DNA of 64,000 nucleotides from Nocardioides sambongensis (GTDB lineage Bacteria > Actinomycetota > Actinomycetes > Propionibacteriales > Nocardioidaceae): assembly GCF_006494815.1 (NCBI RefSeq), contig NZ_CP041091.1:4354501-4418500 (forward strand). The letters are read 5' to 3'. Under the pieces are notes generated by a model. That model saw only the letters and a list, made by a program, of their open reading frames with translations, was not told the origin of the DNA and ran no database searches. Numbering within the stretch: the first letter of the stretch is position 1; every line of letters begins with the position of its first letter. Made by a program: the position numbers and the translations under genes. Of the stretch, positions 43,753 through 59,337 are shown piece by piece.

Positions 43753-44706
43753 CTAGGACGGCGCCGGCGCAGGCTCCTCGACATCCGGGCTGGCGCCCTG
43801 GCCGGGCCGCCGCGAGGACGGCCGCCGCCGGGCCACTGCGACGCCGACCAGGGCGAGCGTCCCACCGACGTACGCGATGGTCGGCGGCACCTCGTCGAGG
43901 AGGACCAGGCCCATCACGATGGTCAGCGGCGGCACCAGGTAGGTCGTCACGCCCAGCGACGAGGCGTCCATGTGGCGCAGCGCGTAGGCGTAGGTGGTGA
44001 ACGCGACTGCGGTCGGGAAGATCCCGAGATAGACCAGCCACCAGGTCGACGACGCCGGCGCCTCACGCACCTGCCCGACCAGCTCACCCAGCCACGGCAG
44101 GCAGACCACGGCGCCGACGCTGCACGCCAGCCAGGTCACGTGGATCGCCGACAGCGAGGCGACCAGCGGCTTCTGCACCACCAGGCTGATCGAGTAGACC
44201 AGCGCCGCCAGCAGGCACAGGCCCACCCCGAGCAGGTCGCGGGACCCGTCGCCGGAGGTGGACATGCCGATCACCGCGACGCCGGCGAACGCGAGCGCCA
44301 GGCCCGCCAGCAGGGTCGGGGTGAACCGCTCGGAGAGGAACGTCGCGGCCAGCACCGCGATCAGCACCGGGGAGACCTGGATCAGCATCGCGGCCGTCCC
44401 CGCGTCCACCCGCTGCTCACCCGCGTTGAGGGCGAGGTTGTAGATCCCGAACCAGAGCACGCCGATCGCGACGATCGAGACCCACTGCCGCCGCGAGGGG
44501 CGGGGCAGCCCACGCGGCAGCGCCACCACCCCGAGCGCGACCGACCCGACCAGCAGCCGTCCCAGCGAGAGCGCACCGGGGGAGAAGTCGTCGGCCAGGT
44601 GCCGGATCCCGACGAACGCCGAGGACCACAGCAGCAACGTGGTCCCCACGGCCAGCAACGGCAGGACGCTCCGGTGCTCCCCAGGCCCGCTCTCCACACT
44701 GTTCAC
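43753..44706 (-). CDS. EamA/DMT-family permease
   Basis: A 317-aa protein with ten predicted transmembrane helices arranged as two EamA repeats (LWSSAFVGIRHLADDFSPGAL near the start; LVYLGIFPTAVAFTTYAYAL in the second half). Members export amino acids, metabolites or nucleotides; the substrate cannot be inferred. It ends in a basic/Pro tail. It is not obviously linked to either neighbour. Confidence 0.85.
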   Translation of the reverse strand: MNSVESGPGEHRSVLPLLAVGTTLLLWSSAFVGIRHLADDFSPGALSLGRLLVGSVALGVVALPRGLPRPSRRQWVSIVAIGVLWFGIYNLALNAGEQRVDAGTAAMLIQVSPVLIAVLAATFLSERFTPTLLAGLALAFAGVAVIGMSTSGDGSRDLLGVGLCLLAALVYSISLVVQKPLVASLSAIHVTWLACSVGAVVCLPWLGELVGQVREAPASSTWWLVYLGIFPTAVAFTTYAYALRHMDASSLGVTTYLVPPLTIVMGLVLLDEVPPTIAYVGGTLALVGVAVARRRPSSRRPGQGASPDVEEPAPAPS

Positions 44707-44801
44707 GAGGCAACGCTAGGCGGTCGCGCCGACACGCGGCACGCGGGTTCCGGCCATCACACCGCGAGATGCGGACAGGGTGGACCCGCGCGCCGGGGCC
44801 G

Positions 44802-47800
44802 TCACTCCAGCAGCTCGTCCAGGGCCCTCCCGACCAGGTCGGCGCGCTCCTCCTCCGAGGCCATCTGCTCGAGCCCGAAGCCCAGCAGCAGCGTGTCCTC
44901 GGTGGCGGTCGCGGCGTAGTTCACGGCCGGCTCCGCCCCGATCTCCCACTCCGTCGCCGGGGCGGGGCTGCCGGCGGGCGAGCTGCCGACCGACCACTTG
45001 CTGGTCGGACCCTCGAACCCGTCGGCGTCGTCGACGCCGTCGATCACCACGTGGGTGTCGTCGACGAAGACGCCGATCTCACCCGAGCCGGGGTCGGTCA
45101 CATAGCTGATCGACACCTCGACGTCGCTGCCGGCGTAGCCGCTCAGGTCGTAGGAGACCTCGCTCCACCCGCCACCGTCGCCGCTCAGCGCGTTCCAGTC
45201 GCCGGTGGTGCCCGGCGGCGTGCAGTCGGCGCCTAGGTAGTGCTCCAGGAACGGGTGCAGCGCCAGCAGGAACGGGTTGTCCGTGCACTCGGCCGGCGGC
45301 TCCGACGACGTCGCACCTCCCGCCTCGGGGAGCGTGGTCCAGTCGTCGCTGCCCGCCGTGCGTGCCTCGACGATCACCTGGTCATAACCGGGCTCCACCA
45401 CGTACGAGAGCTGGAAGGAGAGCTCCGCGCTCGCCCCGTCCGGCACCGTCACCGTCCGGCTCAGCCGCGCGTACGACGAATCCTCGTGCAGCACCCGAGC
45501 GAACCGCTCACCTTCGATCGGGGCATACGGACTCCCCGGCGTGGCTGCGTACTCGGCGGCCCCGGCGCTGGCGAACTGCGGGAACTGGTCGACCGGCAGC
45601 ACGTCGCTGGTCGGCGTCCACGCTCCCGCCTCGTCGAGCGGGTTGTCGCCCTCGACGACCGGGCCACCGAGCGCAGCGGTGAAGCCGTTCAGCGGGGCGG
45701 CGGTGCCGGCGATCGACTCCGGGCCGGTCAGGTCGATCCGGTTGTAGGCGCCGAGGTAGTACTGGCGGAAGTCGTCGGCCAGGATCAGGCAGTCCTCGAA
45801 GAACCCGTCCGTGGCGCCACCCGGGCGGGGCGAGACCACGCACTCCTCCTCCGGAGCGCCGTTGAGCCCGTAGTAGAGCCCGCCCACCGACGTGCTGATC
45901 CCGGCGAGCCCCTGATACTGGGCGGTCTCGCCGGCGTGGACCAGCTTGCCGCCGTCGTTGAGGTAGTCGCGCACCGCGATGGTCAGGTACTGCTGCCGCT
46001 CGGCCACGGAGACGTCGGCGAGCTCCCCGAACGGGGTCGTGGTCAGCTCGTCCTCCGGGTCCTGGGTGATCCGGTTGTCGCCGAGGTACCAGAGCACCGC
46101 GTCGTAGTGCGAGAGCACCCCGAGGTCGTGCGGCACGCCCTGGGCGTCGACGTCCCACACGTCGGCGGAGTAGCCGGCGTCCTCGATCGCGGCGACGTGG
46201 GCGTCGGCGTACTTGGGCCCGGTGACGTCGTCCGGGTAGGTCGGGTTGACGCCGGTGTAGTCCTCGTTGGCGATCACCAGCACGTCGCTCCCGGTGTCGG
46301 AGGCGACCCGGTAGGTGAACCGGCTCGAGGAGATGTAGCCGCGGCCGGGCAGCCGGCCGGAGAACCAGACCTGCACCCGGTCGCCGGGGTCGGCGAAGCG
46401 GACCTCGCCGCGGTACTCGGCGTAGTAGTCGTCGTTCTCGTCGCCGTAGCGCTCACCGCCGGCCCACTCCGGGGCGGCGACGGTGCGCACGCGCCCGCCG
46501 TCGATCCGGTAGTTCATCTCCAGCCGGCGCAGCGCGCGCTTGGCGACCACCGCCACGGACTGCGGGTCGCCGTAGGAGACGTCGAAGGTGTCCACCTGGA
46601 AGGTCGGGGTGTCCAGTCCGACCACCGAGCTCGGGTCGTCCGGGTCGGCCGCCGACTCGGCCACCGCCAGGGCGAACGGGATGTTCGCCTCGAACTCGGC
46701 CTGGACCAGCTCCTCGTCGTCGGGGAACTCGAAACCGCTGCCGCAGTCGGTGTCCACCCACTCGTCGTCCGGGACGGCCTGGGACGCCGACTCGCAGGTC
46801 GACATCTCGGGGTGAAGCCGAGCACGCCGTAGCGCTCGGTGAGGTCGGTGTCGGTGTCGCCGTTGGTGGTGTAAAGCTCGGCGGAGATGTCCGGGTCGTA
46901 GCCGGGGATCGCCGGCTCCTCGTCGTCCCCGGCCATCGCCTCGTAGATCACGTCGTCCGGTGTCGGGGTGGCCACCTGCCAGCCGGTGCCGTAGAGCAGC
47001 AGCTCGGCGGCGGAGTGGTAGTTGACGAAGAACTCCGGGCTGATCCGGCGCATGAACCGGTCGAGCGCCTTGGTCTCCGGCTCCGAGGCCGGCCCGGGGC
47101 CCCGGTAGGTCTCACTGCCCGGGTTGGGGGAGGAGCCCTCGTTGTCGTAGCCCCACTTGGTCGGCCAGTTGCGGTTGAGGTCGACGCCGTCGCCGGGGGC
47201 GATCTGGCCGTCGCCGTTGTTGTCGCGCAGGTTCTTGCGCCACAGCCGCTGGCCGGGCTCGAAGGTGAAGTCGTAGCCGTCGGGGTTGGCCACCGGCACG
47301 AACCAGAGCTCGGTCGACTTCAGCAGCGCCCGGATCGAGCGGTCCTCGTAGTAGCCGTCGATCACGTAGTTGGCCAGCCGTCGGGTCATCTCCGGGGTGA
47401 TCCACTCCCGCGCGTGCTGCGCGGAGAGGTAGACGACCGTCGGCCGCCGCCCGTCCTTGGTCCGGCGCGCGTTCTTGGTGACCTTGAGGGCCACGATGTC
47501 CTGCCCCTGCACGGTGCGGCCGATGCTGACCAGCTTGGTGATCTGCCGGTTGCGCTGCGCCAGGGTCCGGAACTCCCGCTCGAGGCCGCCGCGCCCCGAG
47601 TACGGACGCCACACCTCGTAGCCGTTCGCCTCGGCGCGGGTCGCTCGCTGGGTCGTGGTCAGCCCGCCGACGCGCTTCGGCGCGAGCTCGATGCCGCGCG
47701 CCTCGAGCCGGCGCACCTGGCTCCCGCTGAGGATCGCCTCCACCCGGACCTGCGACTTCTCGGCGTCCTCGGCCTGCCCGGCGGGGGATCGGGTGACCTC

Positions 47801-47995
47801 CACGTCGTGCCGGTCGACGCCGAGGTCGAGGATCTCCTCGAGCTGATCGGCGGCGACGAGGCCGGTGTAGACCTCCATCCGATCGCCGGAGCCGTTGCCC
47901 GGTGGCGCCGCGCCGGCCGGCGTACCGGCCAGCATGCTGCCGGTGAGCACACCGACGACGGACAAGGCGATGGCGGTTCCGAGACGTCGCGGCAT
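44802..47995 (-). CDS. Secreted M14 zinc carboxypeptidase with large C-terminal region (one-base frameshift as sequenced)
   Basis: A signal peptide (MPRRLGTAIALSVVGVL, cleavage near AGA-A) precedes a propeptide-like region and the metallopeptidase domain. Zinc ligands are in AQHAREWITPEM (HxxE, near residue 192) and NYHSAAELLLYG; DLNRNWPTKWG and NPDGYDF shape the substrate site. As sequenced, the frame is lost in a CCCC run at 46809-46812: upstream reads GVLGFTP, downstream EMSTCES in another frame, and the first residue after the break is the expected catalytic Glu. Adding one C gives about 1,064 aa. The C-terminal half (VLVIANEDYTGVNP, FQLSYVVEPGYDQVIVEART) resembles immune-inhibitor-A-type accessory domains of exported peptidases. 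A CRP-type site lies upstream. Confidence 0.85.
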
Positions 47996-48015
47996 GAACA
48001 GCTCCCTGAGACCAG

Positions 48016-48031
48016 TGTGACGTAGATCACA
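48016..48031. promoter_or_regulatory. CRP/FNR-type binding site
   Basis: The sequence TGTGACGTAGATCACA is a perfect TGTGA-N6-TCACA palindrome, the classical cAMP-receptor-protein consensus, also recognised by actinobacterial Crp. It is centred about 28 bp before the carboxypeptidase start, close enough to overlap the promoter and act negatively, or to activate a short-leader transcript. Confidence 0.65.
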
Positions 48032-48075
48032 GAGTCCGCCTCGGTAGGGGTTCTGTCAAGCGAGCCCGGTCCGGC

Positions 48076-53633
<5,558 letters not shown>

Positions 53634-53735
53634 GATCCGCCCGGCTCGCCCGGGGCGGGGCGCCAATGCTGCGGCCCAGTTGTTGGTGGATCCCCACAAG
53701 AGGAGCGGGGCGCTCCGTCTGACCGGGCCGCCCGC

Positions 53736-54413
53736 TCAGACGTCCAGCTTGTACCCCAGCCCGCGCACCGTCACCAGGTACTTCGGCTCGCTCGGCTCCG
53801 GCTCCAGCTTGGCCCGCAGCCGCTTCACGTGCACGTCGAGAGTCTTGGTGTCGCCCACGTAGTCCGATCCCCAGACCCGGTCGATCAGCTGGCCACGGGT
53901 CAGCACCCGCCCCGGGTTGCGCAGGAACATCTCCAGCAGCTCGAACTCCTTCAGCGGCAGCCGCTGCTCGGAGCCGTCGACGGTCACCACGTGCCGCTCG
54001 ACGTCCATCCGCACCGGTCCGGCCTCCAGCGTGTCCGGGGCCAGCTCGGCCTCCTGGCCGCGGCGCAGCACCGCCCGGATCCGGGCGACCAGCTCGCGGG
54101 GCGAGTAGGGCTTGGTGACGTAGTCGTCGGCGCCCAGCTCGAGGCCCACCACCTTGTCGACCTCGTCGTCCTTCGCGCTCACCATGATCACCGGCACGTT
54201 GGAGCTCTGTCGGATGGTGCGGCAGACCTCCGTGCCGGGGATCCCGGGCAGCATCAGGTCGAGCAGGACGATGTCGGCCCCGTTGCGGTCGAACTCGTTG
54301 AGCGCCGTGTTGCCGTCGGCGGCGATCGCGACCTCGAAACCCTCCTTCCGGAGCATGTAGGCCAGCGCGTCGCTGTAGCTCTCTTCGTCCTCGACGACGA
54401 GTACCCGGGTCAC
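53736..54413 (-). CDS. regX3: Response regulator RegX3 (OmpR/PhoB family)
   Basis: A 225-aa regulator. The receiver domain begins VTRVLVVEDEESYSDAL; the phospho-acceptor Asp is in IVLLDLMLPGIPG and the conserved Lys in YVTKPYSPRELVARI. The winged helix at the C-terminus has LPLKEFELLEMFLRNPGRVLT and VHVKRLRAKLEPEP. GTG 54413 was chosen, following GCAGGAGGACCG and overlapping the kinase stop. It responds to phosphate limitation with SenX3; a PHO-type box lies upstream of the divergent phoU. Confidence 0.92.
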   Translation of the reverse strand: MTRVLVVEDEESYSDALAYMLRKEGFEVAIAADGNTALNEFDRNGADIVLLDLMLPGIPGTEVCRTIRQSSNVPVIMVSAKDDEVDKVVGLELGADDYVTKPYSPRELVARIRAVLRRGQEAELAPDTLEAGPVRMDVERHVVTVDGSEQRLPLKEFELLEMFLRNPGRVLTRGQLIDRVWGSDYVGDTKTLDVHVKRLRAKLEPEPSEPKYLVTVRGLGYKLDV

Positions 54414-55605
54414 GGGCGGTCCTCCTCCTGCTGTGATGGAGCCGCGTCCGCACCTGCGGACGCGGCGGGGGCTCGGCGAGAGCCTCATACCCCGGGTGCT
54501 TCGGCAGCGACAGGGTGAACGTCGACCCCTGCCCCTCCACCGACCACACCCGGACCTCGCCGCCATGGGTGGCGGCGACGTGCTTGACGATCGACAGGCC
54601 CAGCCCGGTCCCGCCGGTGGAGCGGTGCCGGGCCGGGTCGACCCGGTAGAACCGCTCGAAGATCCGGTCGACCTCCTCGTCGGGGATGCCGATGCCCTGG
54701 TCGATCACCGAGATCTCCACCGAGGAGCCCACCGACCGCCGGCTGACCAGCACCCGGCTGCGCTCCTCGGAGTAGGCGACCGCGTTGGCCACCAGGTTGG
54801 AGACCGCCGCGGTGACCTGGTCCTCCTTGCCGAGGATCTTCAGGCCCTCCTCGCCCTCGGTGAGCAGGGTGATCCGCTTCGCCCCGGCCTCCATCGCGCT
54901 GGTGTCGATCGCGGTGGCGATCACGTCGTCGATCGAGACCGGCGAAGGGGAGTGGACGGGCTCGTCGCCCTGCAGCCGGGACAGCTCGATGATCTGCTGC
55001 ACCAGCTTGCCCAGGCGGTCGGACTCGGTCTGCATCCGCGCCGCGAACCGCTGCACCGCCTCCGGGTCGTCGGCCGCGTCCTGCACCGCCTCGGCGAGCA
55101 GGTGGATCGCTCCGACCGGGGTCTTCAGCTCGTGCGACACGTTGGCCACGAAGTCACGACGTACCGCCTCGACCTGGCGCTCCTTGGTGCGGTCCTCGAC
55201 CAGGGCCAGCACCAGGCGCGGACCGAGCGGCGCCACCCGCGCGGTCAGGGTCCGCTGCGGGCCCACCGTCGAGGACATCTGCAGCTCGGTCTCGCGGATC
55301 TGACCGTCGCGCCGCACCTCGCGCACCAGCTGGCTGAGCTCCGCGGAGGACAGCACGCCGCCGCGCACCACCCCCATCGCGTACGCCGGCGCGGAGGCCT
55401 TGACCACCGCGTCGGACTCGTCCACGACGACCGCGCTGCTGCGCAGCACCGCGAGCACGTCGGCCACGCCGGCGGGCAGCAGCGGCGCCTCGGTCTCCGG
55501 CTGGCGGCGTTGCTGCCGCTCGCTGAGGTGCCAGGCGAGCATCGCGCAACTGGCCACCAGGGCGCCGAGTGCCGCAGCCAGGAAGGCCTGGGTCGACGAG
55601 TCCAC
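54410..55605 (-). CDS. senX3: Sensor histidine kinase SenX3 (one-base frameshift as sequenced)
   Basis: It starts at GTG 55605. One N-terminal helix (about 8-26) is followed by a PAS-like region, the His box FVANVSHELKTPVGAIHLL, then NLVANAVAYSEE, DQGIGIPDEEVDRIFERFY and GGTGLGLSIVKHV of the ATPase domain. After LPKHPGYEALAEP the frame runs on through regX3 with no sensible tail. Adding one base to the GGGGG run at 54467-54471 gives a short Ala/Gln-rich tail ending EEDRP and a stop at 54410-54412 overlapping the regX3 start, for 398 aa. That is the expected layout, so the loss is probably a sequencing error. Confidence 0.88.
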
Positions 55606-55666
55606 GGCCCGATCGTACGGCGCCGCCGACCCCGGCCTCGGAATCGTGGAACGCGACGTTCGTGAT

Positions 55667-55688
55667 GTTCACCCCCCGTTCACCGGAG
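55667..55688. promoter_or_regulatory. PHO-type box between senX3 and phoU
   Basis: Two direct 11-bp repeats, GTTCACCCCCC and GTTCACCGGAG, are exactly adjacent. This matches the 11-bp direct-repeat units of actinobacterial PhoP boxes (GTTCACC core). It lies 39 bp before phoU and about 60 bp from senX3, so it may serve both; RegX3 or PhoP is the likely binder. Confidence 0.7.
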
Positions 55689-55727
55689 TCAGGGATGTCG
55701 TCACCTTCGCTCCGTACGCTCGCCGTC

Positions 55728-56384
55728 ATGCGTGACGCCTACACCGAGCAGCTCGAATCCGTCTTCGACGAACTGGCCGGCATGTGCCGGCGCGTCGAGG
55801 CCGCGGTCGAGAGCGCGACCCTTGCCCTGATGACCGGCGACCCCTCGATCGCCGAGCAGGTCATCAGCGCCGACATCGAGATCGACCGGATGCGCGAGGA
55901 CGTCGAGGAGAACTGCTTCAGCCTGCTCTCCCTGCAGCAGCCCGTCGCCGGCGACCTGCGCACCGTCGTCGCCGCCCTGCGGATGGTCAGCGAGCTCGAG
56001 CGGATGGGCGACCTCTCGGTGCACGTCGCCAAGATCGCCCGGCTGCGGGTGCCCGACATCGCCGTCCCCGAGGAGGTTCGTCCCACCGTCGCCCGGATGG
56101 CCGTCGTCGCCCGCACCATGGTCGGCCAGGTCAGCACGGTGATCACCACCCGCGACGTCGAGGCAGCGATCGCGCTCGGCAAGGCCGACGAGGAGATGGA
56201 CCAGCTGCGTCGTACCAGCTTCTCCGAGCTGCTCGGTGACGAGTGGAACCACGGCGTCGAGGCGGCGGTCGACATCGCCCTGCTCGGTCGGTACTACGAG
56301 CGGATCGCCGACCACGCGGTCTCGATCGCCAACCGGGTCATCTTCGTCGTCACCGGCCACAACCCCACCTCCGTCGACGCCTGA
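55728..56384 (+). CDS. phoU: Phosphate transport/signalling regulator PhoU
   Basis: A 218-aa all-helical protein with the two PhoU repeats. The metal-binding motifs are ALRMVSELERMGDLSVHVAKIA (first repeat) and LLGRYYERIADHAVSIANRV (second). It dampens signalling of phosphate sensor kinases in high phosphate. ATG 55728 gives the family start MRDAYTEQLESVFDEL; upstream in-frame ATGs lie in the promoter. It is divergent from senX3-regX3, as in many actinobacteria. Confidence 0.93.
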   Translation: MRDAYTEQLESVFDELAGMCRRVEAAVESATLALMTGDPSIAEQVISADIEIDRMREDVEENCFSLLSLQQPVAGDLRTVVAALRMVSELERMGDLSVHVAKIARLRVPDIAVPEEVRPTVARMAVVARTMVGQVSTVITTRDVEAAIALGKADEEMDQLRRTSFSELLGDEWNHGVEAAVDIALLGRYYERIADHAVSIANRVIFVVTGHNPTSVDA

Positions 56385-56390
56385 CCCCGC

Positions 56391-56646
56391 GCCGAGGGGT
56401 CAGGCCCACCCCGCCGAGAGGTCGGTCGGGAACTGCCGAGGGGTCGGTGGAGTGCCGCCGAGGGGTCGGTGGGGAACTGCCGAGAGGTCAGGCCCACCCG
56501 GCCGAGAAGTCAAGAGGTGCGGGCAGGCCACTCGTCTGTCGGTTCGCGACCTCTCGGGGGACCGCCAATGACCTTTCGGCGGACGGCCAATGACCTTTCG
56601 GCGGGGCGCCAGCGACCTTTCGGCGGGGCGCCGGTGACCTCTCGGC
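56391..56646. repeat. 22-bp-periodic inverted repeat array between phoU and gpmA
   Basis: Six copies of an 11-bp unit GCCGAGRGGTC (one GCCGAGAAGTC) start at 56391, 56413, 56435, 56457, 56479 and 56501: exactly every 22 bp. After a 36-bp centre, five copies of the reverse complement (GACCTTTCGGC or GACCTCTCGG) start at 56548, 56570, 56592, 56614 and 56636, again every 22 bp. The 11-bp spacers are semi-conserved (AGGCCCACC, GGTGGGGAACT on the left; GGACGGCCAAT, GGGGCGCCAGC on the right). No gene fits inside it. The whole could fold into one large imperfect hairpin or present 11 sites on one helix face. Confidence 0.9.
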
Positions 56647-56656
56647 GGGTACGGCG

Positions 56657-57403
56657 TCAGCGGCCCTGGTTGGCCACGGCAGCGGCAGCGGCCTCGGCGG
56701 CCTCGGGGTCCAGGTAGCGACCGCCCGGGACGGTGGGAGCGAGGGTCTCCTCGTCGAGCTCGTAGAGCAGCGGCATCCCGGTCGGGATGTTGAGTCCGGC
56801 GATGTCGGTGTCGCTGATCTGGTCCAGGTGCTTCACGATCGCGCGCAGGCTGTTGCCGTGGGCGGCGACGAGCACCGTGTGGCCGGCCCGCAGGTCGGGC
56901 ACGATCCCCGCGTCCCAGTAGGGGAGCAGGCGGGCGATGACGTCCTGGAGGCACTCGCTGCGCGGCATCTCCTCGCCGAGGTCGGCGTACCGGGGGTCAC
57001 CGACCTGGGAGTACTCGTCGTCGTCGGCCAGCGGGGGAGGCGGGGTGTCGAAGGATCGTCGCCAGAGCATGAACTGCTCCTCGCCGTATTCGGCGAGCGT
57101 CTGCTTCTTGTCCTTGCCCTGCAGGGCGCCGTAGTGGCGCTCGTTGAGTCGCCAGGAGCGCCGTACCGGGATCCAGTGGCGGTCGGCGGCGTCCAGGGCC
57201 AGGGCGGCGGTGTTGATCGCGCGCCGCTGCAGGGAGGTGTGCACCACGTCGGGGAGCAGCCCGGCGTCCACGAGCAGCTCGCCGCCGCGGATCGCCTCGG
57301 CGCGCCCCTTCTCGGTGAGTGCGACGTCGACCCAGCCGGTGAACAGGTTCTTCGCGTTCCACTCCGACTCGCCGTGGCGCAGCAGGATCAGCGGGAACGG
57401 CAT
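56657..57403 (-). CDS. gpmA: 2,3-bisphosphoglycerate-dependent phosphoglycerate mutase
   Basis: A 248-aa glycolytic enzyme. [18 protein letters not shown] carries the phospho-His, [19 protein letters not shown] the substrate-binding basic residues, and [17 protein letters not shown] the second His. It interconverts 3- and 2-phosphoglycerate. The start at 57403 overlaps the lipoprotein stop (TGATG), so the two are translationally coupled. In mycobacteria the same gene (gpm1) sits beside senX3-regX3. Confidence 0.93.
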   Translation of the reverse strand: MPFPLILLRHGESEWNAKNLFTGWVDVALTEKGRAEAIRGGELLVDAGLLPDVVHTSLQRRAINTAALALDAADRHWIPVRRSWRLNERHYGALQGKDKKQTLAEYGEEQFMLWRRSFDTPPPPLADDDEYSQVGDPRYADLGEEMPRSECLQDVIARLLPYWDAGIVPDLRAGHTVLVAAHGNSLRAIVKHLDQISDTDIAGLNIPTGMPLLYELDEETLAPTVPGGRYLDPEAAEAAAAAVANQGR

Positions 57404-58064
57404 CAGTGGCCGCCCTCGAGCTCGGGGTGCTCGCAGTCGTAGGCGCGCGACCCGGTCTCGCCGAGCTCCTCCTCGGCGCCGTCGGTCAGCTCCGCGGTCG
57501 GCTCCTCGAAGGCCGACTCGCCCTCGGTGGCCGACTCGCCCTCGGCCGCGTCCGAGCCCTCGGCGTCACCGGGTGCGGCGCTCGACTCGGCGGCCTCGGG
57601 GTCGGGACGGCGGTGTACTGCCAGCAGTTCTTGACCACCGGCACCTCCAGCGCGACGGTCTCGCCGGTGCTGAAGGCGAACTCCAGGTTGATCACGTCGC
57701 CGGCCACGAAGTCGCCGGTGAGCGGGATGGCGGTCTCGGCGGTGGACAGGTTGACGCCGCGTCCGGCGGCGACCTCGATCGGCTCGAACTCCTCCACGGT
57801 GATCGCGCCGTCGAGGTCGGTGACCGAGTCGAGGGAGGCGTCGTTGTCGACGTCGTTGTTGGCCAGCGCACCGATGACCCGGCCCTCACCCTCGGCGGTG
57901 GACAGCACGCGCGCGCCGAGCACGTCGACCGAGGCATCCCGGTTCTGGGTGCCGGCGGCGATGGTGTTCACGCGGTCCGTGGGGTAGTCGAACCCACAGG
58001 CGGACAGGGAGCCCGCGAGAGCCAGCAGCAGCGCTGCGATCGCGGTCGGGCGTCGGTGAAGCAT
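57403..58064 (-). CDS. Putative lipoprotein upstream of gpmA (one-base frameshift as sequenced)
   Basis: A signal with a lipobox (ALAGSLSAC, Cys near 23) precedes an exported domain with [22 protein letters not shown] and a [14 protein letters not shown] acidic tail. The main frame reads to WQYTAV at 57604-57606 (GGG on the plus strand) and is then lost; adding one base gives [17 protein letters not shown] and a stop overlapping gpmA, for about 220 aa. The domain resembles copper-chaperone-like or DUF-type actinobacterial lipoproteins, but I cannot assign a function. Confidence 0.7.
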
Positions 58065-58206
58065 GTCGGCAGGCCTCCGCTGCGGTGAGGTGTCCACCGG
58101 CGTCCGTGCAGGAGGCGTCCGGCGGTAGTTCGGGCGGCCACACTCTAGCGGTCGTCGGCGGCCGACGGGTGACCGGTCCGGGCGCGAGCCGCCCGGGCGA
58201 TCGCGG

Positions 58207-59337
58207 TCAGCGGGTCAGTCCGTCGCGCGCGCCGAAGACCACCAGCAGCACCACGATCACCACGTTGTAGACGGTGCACAGGGCGAGCAGCCGGGTCGCG
58301 CCCAGCTTGAGGCCGAGCCTGAGCGGGAGATAGGTCCAGCCGTCCTCGTGGTCGGCGACGAGCCCCCACACCGCCCGGGTGAAGTGGACGCCCACGCCCA
58401 GCAGCGCGGCGAGCACCACGATCGAGGTCTCCGGAGGCGAGCCCTGGGCCTGGCCGCCCCAGCCGCCATAGGAGAGGTACGCCGGCAGCAGGGCGAAGGA
58501 GGCCGCCCAGGACCAGAACGACAGCGGGCCGGTGCGCAGCACCACGTTGCCCAGCATCCCGATCGCGACCGATCCCAGGTAGATGCAGCCGGCGGTGATG
58601 CCGGTGGTGATGGCCAGCGGGACGAGGAGCAGCGCGGCGGCGAGCATCGCGTAGGCGACGGTGCCGCTGTCGAGACGGCCGTCGGCCAGTGGCTTGCCGC
58701 TGCGCTGGTGGCGCTGGTCGCGTCGCTTGTCGACCAGGTCGTTGTGCCAGCCGAGGATGGTCTGGCCGACCAGCACGGTCACCGCGATCACGCCGACCTC
58801 CCGCGCCGGTCGTCCGGTGACCGTCGCGGCGGCTCCCATCGCCAGCGCGGTGACGACGGCGTGCTTGGGGTGCGCCGCCTGCGCGAGGGCGACCATCGTC
58901 CAGTCCCGCGGCGACGTACCGCGGGTGATCCAACCCCAGAAGCCGGTACGACGCGCGCCGGCCGGCGGCGTGACCCGGTCGTCCCTCGCGAGCGGGTCCG
59001 CCTCCTCCGGCTCCGCCGGCTCCTCGTCACCGGACCCGGCGCTCCCGACGGTGTCCGCGTCGTTGTCCGCGTCGTTGTCAGTGTCGTTGTCAGCGTCGTC
59101 TGCGACGCCCGTGCCGAGGGTGTCCGCAGGCCCGTTCGCCCGCTCGGTGTCGGCACCTTCTTCGGTGACCGCACTCTCCTCGGTGACCGTGCTGCCCTCG
59201 TCGCCGTCCTGCGGGACGTCCTCCACCGATGATCCGTCGATCCGGTCCGTCGCCCCCGCGGGCGCGACGTCCTCCGCAACCGGGATGGTTCCCTCCCCGG
59301 CAGTGCGGCTGCGTTGCCAGCGCTGCAGTTTCGCCAT
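58207..59337 (-). CDS. UbiA-family prenyltransferase with an acidic N-terminal extension
   Basis: A 376-aa membrane enzyme. About 100 N-terminal residues are acidic and repetitive (DNDTDNDADNDAD) and are not part of the fold. The catalytic region has the Asp-rich motif NDLVDKRRDQRHQRSGKPL and a second one in VADHEDGWTYLPLRLG, with about eight transmembrane helices. It would attach a prenyl group to an aromatic or other acceptor, for instance in quinone or heme synthesis; the acceptor is unknown. ATG 59337 (MAKLQRWQ) was chosen; the frame is open farther upstream without similarity. Confidence 0.8.
   Translation of the reverse strand: MAKLQRWQRSRTAGEGTIPVAEDVAPAGATDRIDGSSVEDVPQDGDEGSTVTEESAVTEEGADTERANGPADTLGTGVADDADNDTDNDADNDADTVGSAGSGDEEPAEPEEADPLARDDRVTPPAGARRTGFWGWITRGTSPRDWTMVALAQAAHPKHAVVTALAMGAAATVTGRPAREVGVIAVTVLVGQTILGWHNDLVDKRRDQRHQRSGKPLADGRLDSGTVAYAMLAAALLLVPLAITTGITAGCIYLGSVAIGMLGNVVLRTGPLSFWSWAASFALLPAYLSYGGWGGQAQGSPPETSIVVLAALLGVGVHFTRAVWGLVADHEDGWTYLPLRLGLKLGATRLLALCTVYNVVIVVLLVVFGARDGLTR

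Noticed and set aside
56391..56646. Possible CRISPR array
   Set aside because: Units are 11 bp with 11-bp semi-conserved spacers and change orientation halfway; CRISPR repeats are longer, in one orientation and have unique spacers. No cas gene is near.
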